DNA of 64,000 bases from NCBI GenBank assembly GCA_003021105.1, contig PXRG01000015.1:62001-126000 (forward strand). The letters run 5' to 3'. The translations under genes were made by a program, and so were the position numbers. Source of the stretch: Halobacteriales archaeon QS_1_68_17. Its GTDB lineage: Archaea > Halobacteriota > Halobacteria > Halobacteriales > Haloarculaceae. Positions 59,095 through 64,000 of this stretch are shown piece by piece. A model generated the notes under the pieces. The model saw only the letters and a list, made by a program, of their open reading frames with translations, searched no databases and had not been told where the DNA came from. Within the stretch, counting starts at the first letter, position 1, and every line of letters starts with the position of its first letter.

Positions 59095-60422
59095 TTATTC
59101 CCCCGTTATGCCCTCCGGTTTGACGAGCAGTACGATCAGCAGGACGACGAACGCCACGGGCACGCGGTAGGTGGCGCTGAGCCCCGGAATGGCGAAGATG
59201 CCGACCTCCATCGCCAGCCCGACGACGTAGCTCCCGAGGATGGCACCGTAGACCGAGATGCCACCGAGGATGACGCCGGCGAACATCGGCAACAGCAGGA
59301 AAAAGCCGAGGTTGATGGTGATGTTGCTGAAGAGGAATCCCAGCAACACGCCGGCGATGGCGGCGAACATCCCGGCGATGATCCAGACGGCCATCATCAC
59401 CCGGCGGGTGTTGATTCCCCGGATCATCGCCAGGTCGCGGTTGTCGCTGGTCGCGCGCATCGCCTTCCCGAGTTTCGTCGCCCGGAGCAGGTAGTGCAAC
59501 ACCGCCATCATCCCGAGCGCGATCAGGACGATCCCGATCCGGAGCGGCGAGATCGAGACGCGCGTCAGGTAGAGCGGGTCCGCGGGAACCCGCCCGCCGC
59601 CGGCGAAGACGATCCCGCCGACCAGGACGACCGCCAGCGCGCCCAGCGCGGCCGCCCGAGCCAGGCGTACCCCAGCGTGAGGAGGCTGGTCGGGTCGCCC
59701 CCGCCCGGGTTCAGGATGTCGACCACGAGTCCGTTGCCCGCCACCGAGATGTCGAAGAACTTCGCGTTGGCGATGTTGAGGGTGGATCCGGCCGCGTTGA
59801 CCGTCGCGTCCACCTCGTAAAACCGGATGTCGCCGCCGAAGACCGTCTGGATGCTAAAGCGGATGATAAACGCCATCGCCAGCGAGACGATCAGCATCAT
59901 CGCCAGTTCGACGTCCTTCTCGCGGAACTTCCGGAAGACGAACGATTCGGTCAGCGGTACCACCGCGCCCAGTAGCGCGACCGAAAACAGCAACGCCGAC
60001 GGGTACGTCGGGATGCCGGCGACGACCAGCCCGCCGACGACGACGGCCAGCGCGACGTGGACCCCGAGCGCGACCGCGGGGTTGACGTCGAACCCCCACC
60101 AGCTTCCCTTGAGGGCGTCGACGCCCCCGAGGTGATAGACCGCGCCGAGCACGCTCCCGACCGTGACGACGAACAGGAAGGCCGTCCCGGCGGTGCCGAC
60201 CGACCGGGTCCCGGTTGCGAGTACGTCGAACAGCGGTACCGTGTCCGGCTTGTTTACCAGGAGTGCCGCGTACGCGCCGAGCGTGAGCAGGTCCCCGTGT
60301 GCGAAGTTCGGTACCTCGGCGATGTCGTACACCAGGGCGAGGCCGATCGCACCCAGGGCGATGATACTTCCGGTCACCACGCCCGTCAGAATTGCGTTTA
60401 GTAATCCCGGTTCTGCTGCCAT
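59095..60422 (-). pseudogene. livH: Branched-chain amino acid ABC transporter permease LivH, interrupted by a frameshift
   Basis: First gene of the livHMGF operon. Residues from ATG 60422 read MAAEPGLLNAILTGVVTGSI with NFAHGDLLTLGAYAALLV, the LivH start, and run to LLTLGYAWL; the frame then degenerates and stops at 59565. The next frame continues AAALGALAVVLVGGIVFAGG and, to the stop at 59095, LGKAMRATSDNRDLAMIRGI and VAFVVLLIVLLVKPEGI, the normal end. One base is missing near 59657 (CTCGGGCG). Since livM, livG and livF are intact, a sequencing deletion is quite possible; if real, the transporter would lack a permease. TATA-like CATAACGATATTTAGG region lies before the ATG. Confidence 0.85.
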
Positions 60423-60571
60423 ATTCGGGACGACACGCTTCCACCTAAATATCGTTATGATCCCTAAAGTGTAGTATCATCGATACTACCGGTCCGGCAG
60501 CGGGTTCCCCGCGCGTGTGGTTCGCGCCGGGTCGTCGAGCATTTATAGGCCTCGGGACCGCGTGTGCCGAC

Positions 60572-61111
60572 ATGCCGATATACACGGGTCGCGGTGACGA
60601 CGGCAACACCGACCTGCGGAACATGGAGCGGGTATCGAAGGCCAGCCCGCGGATCGAAGCCTACGGGACCGTCGACGAGGCAAACGCGGCGGTCGGCGTC
60701 GTCAGACCCACCGGATACGACGACGTGGACGACGACCTGCGGTCGGTCCAGAACCACCTGCACGTCGTCCAGGCGGACTTTGCGAACCCGGATCCCGACG
60801 AGGACGACCCGCGCGTCCGCGAGCGCCACGTCGAGACGGTCGAGGGCTGGATCGACGGGTACGACGAGGAACTCGAACCGCTGGAGCAGTTTATCGTCCC
60901 GAGCGGGAGCCAGTCGGGCGCGAAACTCCACCAGGCGCGCGCCGTCTGCAGGCGGGCGGAACGCCGCGCGGTCGCGTTTGCCGAGGCCCACGAAGGGGTC
61001 AACCGGGCCGCACTGCTGTATCTCAACCGGCTGTCGGACCTCCTGTTCACGCTCGCGCGCGTCGTGAACCAGCGGGACGGCGTGAGCGAACTCAACCCGA
61101 CCTACTCGTAG
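60572..61111 (+). CDS. pduO: PduO-type ATP:cob(I)alamin adenosyltransferase
   Basis: A 179-aa enzyme that adenosylates cob(I)alamin: MPIYTGRGDDGNTDLRNMER with the TGxGDxGxT ATP motif, RIEAYGTVDEANAAVGV, FIVPSGSQSGAKLHQARAVC and RRAERRAVAFAE with the conserved Arg. Unrelated in fold to CobO at 789. ATG 60572 is chosen since MPIYTGRGD is the usual start. A TTATAGGC box ~30 nt upstream suits a leaderless mRNA. It ends convergently with the MBL-fold gene, overlapping it by 10 bp. Probably serves salvage of imported cobalamin. Confidence 0.93.
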   Translation: MPIYTGRGDDGNTDLRNMERVSKASPRIEAYGTVDEANAAVGVVRPTGYDDVDDDLRSVQNHLHVVQADFANPDPDEDDPRVRERHVETVEGWIDGYDEELEPLEQFIVPSGSQSGAKLHQARAVCRRAERRAVAFAEAHEGVNRAALLYLNRLSDLLFTLARVVNQRDGVSELNPTYS

Positions 61112-62082
61112 ACGATCAGTCCACCCTCTTCGCGGGGTGTCACCTCGCCGCGCGCTTCGAGCACGTCCAGGTAGCCGACGGCCTCGCTCATGCCCGCGAA
61201 GTACTCGGTGGCCGGGAGGTCGCCGAACAGCGCCTCCATCACCTCGACCGGCGTCGTCGGGCCGTCGACGATCCCTCTCACTTCGGCCGTCCGCTCGTCG
61301 TGTTCGGCCATGACGTCGTCGATGCGGCTCGCGGGGTCGGCGACCGGTTCCCGGTGGCCGGTCAGGAACTCGTCGTACCCCTGGTCGCGGAGCCACCGGA
61401 GCGAGCGGTTGTAGGCCGGGAGCACCCGCGGACGACTCCCGCCTGATTCCGGCGGCGGCTGGAGAAACGGGTTCGGGGTGATGTCGCCGAGGACGTTGTC
61501 GCCCACGATCGCCCGGCGGGTGTCCCCGTCCTCGTGAGCGAACAGCAACTCCCCGGGCGCGTGACCCTCGATTCCCTCGACCGTCACCGGTTCGTCGGCC
61601 ACCACCACCACGTCGTCGGGTTCGAGTTCCCGGTCGGTTTCGACGCTCCCGGCGTACGGGAGGAACGCTTCGGGGAGTTCCGTCACGGTCCGGGCGGTCG
61701 ACTCGGCCATGCCACAGCGGTCGAAGTACGACGCGAAAAAGGACTGTTCGTACGCCAGCCGCGACGGGAAGTCCGCCATGATCGAGGCTGCCGTCGGACT
61801 GGCGAGGACCCGTGCACCCGCGTCCCGGAGCCTGTGTGCCAGCCCGAAGTGATCCGGGTGGGGGTGCGTCACGAGTACCTGATCGACGTCGGCCGGGTGG
61901 AGGCCGCGCGCCTCCAGGCGGTCCAGGAGCGTCGACCAGGCTTCCTCGCTGTCGGGACCCGGATCGACGAGCGTACGGCCGGCGACGTAGGCGTTGACGG
62001 GACCGATCTGGAACGGCGTCGGGATCGACAGCCGGGTGAACACGCCGGCGGGTTGGGTACCCGCCGTCAAAACGGTTTGCAC
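61102..62082 (-). CDS. Metallo-beta-lactamase-fold hydrolase
   Basis: A ~326-aa MBL-fold protein: VDQVLVTHPHPDHFGLAHRL (HxHxDH metal motif), GHAPGELLFAHED (third His), AIVGDNVLGDITPN (Asp), TGHREPVADP (last His), and a C-terminal winged helix-like tail typical of the glyoxalase II/LACTB2 type. Substrate likely a thioester or similar. The frame starts with GTG at 62082; a GTG at 62043 (VFTRLSIPTPF) is an alternative. Overlaps the PduO gene by 10 bp at the 3' ends. Confidence 0.87.
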   Translation of the reverse strand: MQTVLTAGTQPAGVFTRLSIPTPFQIGPVNAYVAGRTLVDPGPDSEEAWSTLLDRLEARGLHPADVDQVLVTHPHPDHFGLAHRLRDAGARVLASPTAASIMADFPSRLAYEQSFFASYFDRCGMAESTARTVTELPEAFLPYAGSVETDRELEPDDVVVVADEPVTVEGIEGHAPGELLFAHEDGDTRRAIVGDNVLGDITPNPFLQPPPESGGSRPRVLPAYNRSLRWLRDQGYDEFLTGHREPVADPASRIDDVMAEHDERTAEVRGIVDGPTTPVEVMEALFGDLPATEYFAGMSEAVGYLDVLEARGEVTPREEGGLIVYE

Positions 62083-62271
62083 GGCAGCCCGGAGGACCCG
62101 CCCGTCGAATGGTGCCCACGGTAGCGACGGACGGCGCGAACAGCGGGGCCTGCCAGGGCGTGGCCGGCGCCCCGCCCACGTTTAGGTTGGCCTAAAAATA
62201 CAAAAACGTTGCGGTCGCGGGCGGGAACGGCCGCCACAAAGGTTATATTTGTCCTTAGCCAAAGAACAGAT

Positions 62272-62532
62272 ATGAACAAGCACTTCGAAGACACCCAGTA
62301 CTACCTGAAGCGAGCGGGCGAGACGGCAAAGCGCGGCGTCGCCGAGGAACTCGACGCGGTCGAGGAGCGGGTCCGGTCGCTGGCCGGCCAGGAGGAGGTC
62401 GAACCGGGCCGGATCGAGGAGTTGCGGACCGAACTCGACCGGATCGCCGAGCGCGCGGAAGCGGAAGCCACGGAGCGCATCGAGCGGGCCAGGGGAAAAC
62501 TCGACGAGTACCGCCAGTCGCCGGCGCAGTGA
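62272..62532 (+). CDS. Small acidic coiled-coil protein (86 aa, DUF7553-like)
   Basis: MNKHFEDTQYYLKRAGETAK then repeated Glu/Arg/Leu heptads (ELDAVEERVRSLAGQEEVEP, ELRTELDRIAERAEAEATER) that predict a long helix or coiled coil. Matches a common haloarchaeal small-protein family. GTTATATTTG (62241-62250) is a clear TATA box ~25 nt before the ATG. Followed at 62572 by tRNA-Val. Function unknown. Confidence 0.8.
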   Translation: MNKHFEDTQYYLKRAGETAKRGVAEELDAVEERVRSLAGQEEVEPGRIEELRTELDRIAERAEAEATERIERARGKLDEYRQSPAQ

Positions 62533-62571
62533 AGAAACGCTTAAGTCCGGCGGTCGGAAACTCCCGACACC

Positions 62572-62646
62572 GGGTTGGTGATCTAGTCCGGTTATGATAC
62601 CTCCTTCACACGGAGGAAGCCGGCGGTTCGAATCCGCCCCAACCCA
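62572..62646 (+). tRNA. tRNA-Val (CAC)
   Basis: 75 nt, cloverleaf by eye: acceptor GGGTTGG/CCAACCC, anticodon stem CCTCC/GGAGG around loop TTCACAC (anticodon CAC, Val), T arm GGCGG-TTCGAAT-CCGCC, discriminator A. No intron; no CCA encoded. A run of five T follows at once (62647-62651), a usual archaeal termination signal. Confidence 0.93.
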
Positions 62647-62715
62647 TTTTTGCGGCGAACGTCGGTGAGGCGCCAATGGGCAATTGGATTTGAGCCCAGA
62701 GAACGAGCGGAGCGA

Positions 62716-62752
62716 CGTTCTCGCGGTTCAAATCCGCCCCGCCCACCAGCGT
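62716..62752 (+). other. tRNA 3'-end-like fragment
   Basis: CGCGGTTCAAATCCGCCCCG then CCCACCA resembles a T arm and acceptor 3' end with CCA, 100 bp after tRNA-Val. It matches the tRNA-Val end at ~21 of 26 positions but has a different acceptor (CCCGCCCA). No 5' half is seen, so this is not a complete tRNA. Typical of an attachment-site remnant or a broken tRNA gene. Confidence 0.55.
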
Positions 62753-62774
62753 TTGAGATCTGTTCGTAATCGTG

Positions 62775-63248
62775 TTACAGCACTGTTCGCGGGTCGGCAA
62801 TCGTTACTGACTCGTGTAGTCCCCGTCGGGTAGCCACGTCCCGCACTATCCGGCGGAGTTTCTGATCTGCGGTCACCAGTTGAACGGTCCCGTCTTCAGC
62901 CAATTCACAGACGAGAGCGGGAATATACTGGTCAGCCTGGACAGCGTGCTCGGGGAGCGAGTCATCCGCAATCCGACATCTCGCCTCGTCAACGACTGCG
63001 CCGTAGGTTTCGAAGTCCGGCGAGCGAACCATGAGATATCCCTCCTTGACGAGGCCCTCGATAGCGCGGGCTGATTGCCGATGGTTTTCCGGTGCGTCAT
63101 CGTTCTCCAGCACGTCGTCGACGAGTTCTCGCTTCACGGCTGCAGGCAAAACGATTCGTGCCCCGTCTTGGAATCGTGTTTTGACACGCTGGGGAAACGC
63201 TCGACCGTGCACGATCACGGCGTTTGCGTCCAGAACGATCTGATTCAT
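62775..63248 (-). CDS. PIN-domain protein (VapC-like putative toxin)
   Basis: A 157-aa PIN domain: IVLDANAVIVHGRA (Asp7), AAVKRELVDDVLEN (Glu41), PEHAVQADQYIPALVCELAE (Asp106) and VQLVTADQKLRRIV (Asp128) give the acidic quartet of VapC-type ribonucleases. The ATG shares one base with the TGA of the preceding HTH gene (TGATG), toxin-antitoxin style. Lower GC than its neighbours, near the tRNA and its fragment: probably acquired. Confidence 0.85.
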   Translation of the reverse strand: MNQIVLDANAVIVHGRAFPQRVKTRFQDGARIVLPAAVKRELVDDVLENDDAPENHRQSARAIEGLVKEGYLMVRSPDFETYGAVVDEARCRIADDSLPEHAVQADQYIPALVCELAEDGTVQLVTADQKLRRIVRDVATRRGLHESVTIADPRTVL

Positions 63249-63721
63249 CAGCCCGGAAGTTCCAGTTCAGCGGCGACACGCAGGAAATCCGCGTGCTGCA
63301 TTTCCAACTCGGCGCTCGCCTCCCGGTAGGTCAACTCGCCCGCCTCGACCCGCTCCCAGATGTCGAGCATACCATCGACGATGTCATCGCCGTACCGGTC
63401 AGTTGCGTAGGCGAGTGTCTGATTCTCCGCTTCAACGGCGGACGCGATCCCATCCAGGGAGAGATGGATGTCGAACTCTACGGGCGTGTAGGCGGCTGGC
63501 TTTTCCTGGGTGCGGCGCAGCAAGCCAGCCCGTTGCAGGTCACGGCAGTACTCGTGTGCGGTCGTGTGGGGGATGTCGAGACTCTCGGTAAGTTCACTGA
63601 CCTGGAACTGCTCGTGCTCGGCGGCAAACCGCAGGATATCGAGCTTCCGGTCGTTCGCCAGTTGCTCACCGATTGTCCGCAATCGCTTCCGGGACAACGG
63701 AGGATCATCTGTCGCACTCAT
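63248..63721 (-). CDS. Winged-helix regulator, putative antitoxin of the PIN gene
   Basis: A 157-aa protein: N-terminal ArsR-like winged helix (LDILRFAAEHEQFQVSELTE, SLDIPHTTAHEYCRDLQRAG, LLRRTQEKPAAYTP), and a C-terminal helix-loop-helix (GELTYREASAELEMQHADFL) like that of UPF0175-type antitoxins. First gene of the pair with the PIN protein. GTATATATCC-type TATA (63730-63738, minus strand GGATATATAC) lies just upstream of the ATG at 63721, allowing leaderless or short-leader transcription. Targets: its own promoter and the PIN toxin by inference. Confidence 0.82.
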   Translation of the reverse strand: MSATDDPPLSRKRLRTIGEQLANDRKLDILRFAAEHEQFQVSELTESLDIPHTTAHEYCRDLQRAGLLRRTQEKPAAYTPVEFDIHLSLDGIASAVEAENQTLAYATDRYGDDIVDGMLDIWERVEAGELTYREASAELEMQHADFLRVAAELELPG

Positions 63722-63874
63722 ACGCTATTTGTATATATCCGATAGACTCGTATATCCATTTTGGTTGGACAAAGGACGGGACGCAAGCCCCCAAATGCCA
63801 CCGGGACCATTCTACGGGCGACCACGCGACTGGCGTACGGTTATACGCCCGGCCGGTCTTTGTCGTACTGTACC

Positions 63875-64000
63875 ATGTCATCGGGTTCGTTCGACCTCTC
63901 CCAGCCAGAACTGACGGCAGACGACCTCCTCGTGCTCGACGACGAGCGATTCGACCCGGAGACGGTGGCGGTCGTGACCGGCGCGGCCTCGGGTATCGGG
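63875..64000 (+). CDS. Short-chain dehydrogenase/reductase (N-terminal 42 aa, runs off right edge)
   Basis: MSSGSFDLSQPELTADDLLV, then PETVAVVTGAASGIG: the TGxxxGIG dinucleotide loop of the SDR family at residues ~34-42. The ~30-residue leader before the Rossmann strand is common in haloarchaeal SDRs such as 3-hydroxybutyrate dehydrogenase-like enzymes, but the substrate cannot be told. ATG 63875; GGTTATACG (63839-63847) is a TATA match 28 nt upstream. Confidence 0.85.
   Translation, partial: MSSGSFDLSQPELTADDLLVLDDERFDPETVAVVTGAASGIG

Noticed and set aside
62654-62752. Complete second tRNA after tRNA-Val
   Set aside because: Only a T arm and acceptor 3' end are recognisable; no matching 5' acceptor, D arm or anticodon stem.

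Overview
The window is a stretch of haloarchaeal (class Halobacteria) chromosome. It is GC-rich, its proteins are dominated by Asp, Glu, Ala and Gly, several promoters have TATA-like boxes about 25-30 nt before an ATG (leaderless style), and it carries archaeal lineage markers: an archaeal-type CobT, HMG-CoA synthase with a phosphomevalonate-type decarboxylase, a HalX response regulator, a Bat-type HTH protein, and an archaeal TIGR00300/ornithine cyclodeaminase-like protein. No rRNA, CRISPR or complete transposase gene was seen.

Layout. (1) 1-24,760 is a cobalamin (B12) gene cluster. Unit A, minus strand, is cobT-cbiA-cobO-cbiP (3969 to beyond the left edge). Unit B, minus strand, is cobN-cbiC-cbiE (10299-4938). 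Unit C is chlID, plus strand, divergent from cobN. Unit D, plus strand, is cbtB-cbtA-ferredoxin (12711-13902). Unit E, minus strand, is an 11-gene operon cbiT-cbiL-cbiF-cbiG-cbiH1-cbiH2-ferredoxin-unknown-cbiX-DUF3209-propeller (23801-15050). A winged-helix regulator (23951-24763) diverges from cbiT. The genes overlap by 1-8 nt throughout. A related AT-rich motif (TTG-N-ACTA...CAA, imperfect palindrome) lies at all four control regions of the cluster. (2) 24,760-32,058 holds phosphomevalonate decarboxylase, a Mo/W-cofactor patch (YqeC, MobA and an AOR-like protein without its Fe-S cysteines), an HTH-10 regulator, the TIGR00300 protein and an XRE-type regulator. (3) 32,059-40,327 holds HMG-CoA synthase, a decayed pilin/Ig-like surface gene, DUF2150, TatD, NYN and lipoprotein genes, and a CPA1 Na+/H+ antiporter. 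(4) 40,482-51,844 has the glycine cleavage genes split into gcvT-gcvH (plus) and gcvPA-gcvPB (minus). They are separated by 7 kb containing a putative iron-uptake pair (P19-like lipoprotein and DyP-like protein) and an accessory island: HalX regulator, DUF7504-like protein, a 46-aa membrane protein and a CHAT caspase-like protease. (5) 52,100-60,422 holds a branched-chain amino acid type ABC transporter (LivH, M, G, F) and a substrate-binding lipoprotein. (6) 60,572-64,000 holds a second, PduO-type, cobalamin adenosyltransferase, a metallo-beta-lactamase-fold hydrolase, tRNA-Val(CAC), a tRNA 3'-end fragment, a toxin-antitoxin-like pair and the start of an SDR oxidoreductase.

How the parts work together. 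Units A-E encode cobalt entry (CbtAB), two cobalt insertion systems (CbiX early, CobN-ChlID late), ring methylations and contraction (CbiL, F, H, E/T, C, G), amidation (CbiA, CbiP), adenosylation (CobO, PduO) and lower-ligand activation (CobT). No CbiD or CbiJ homologue is seen here.

Two short related inverted-repeat elements (44972-45051 and 52100-52207), each flanked by a 3-bp TNA direct repeat, look like MITEs. They bracket the segment holding the CHAT island and gcvPA/gcvPB. Several genes (livH, the nitronate monooxygenase, the pilin-like gene) are broken by single-base deletions in GC runs. This pattern suggests sequence errors at least as much as true decay.
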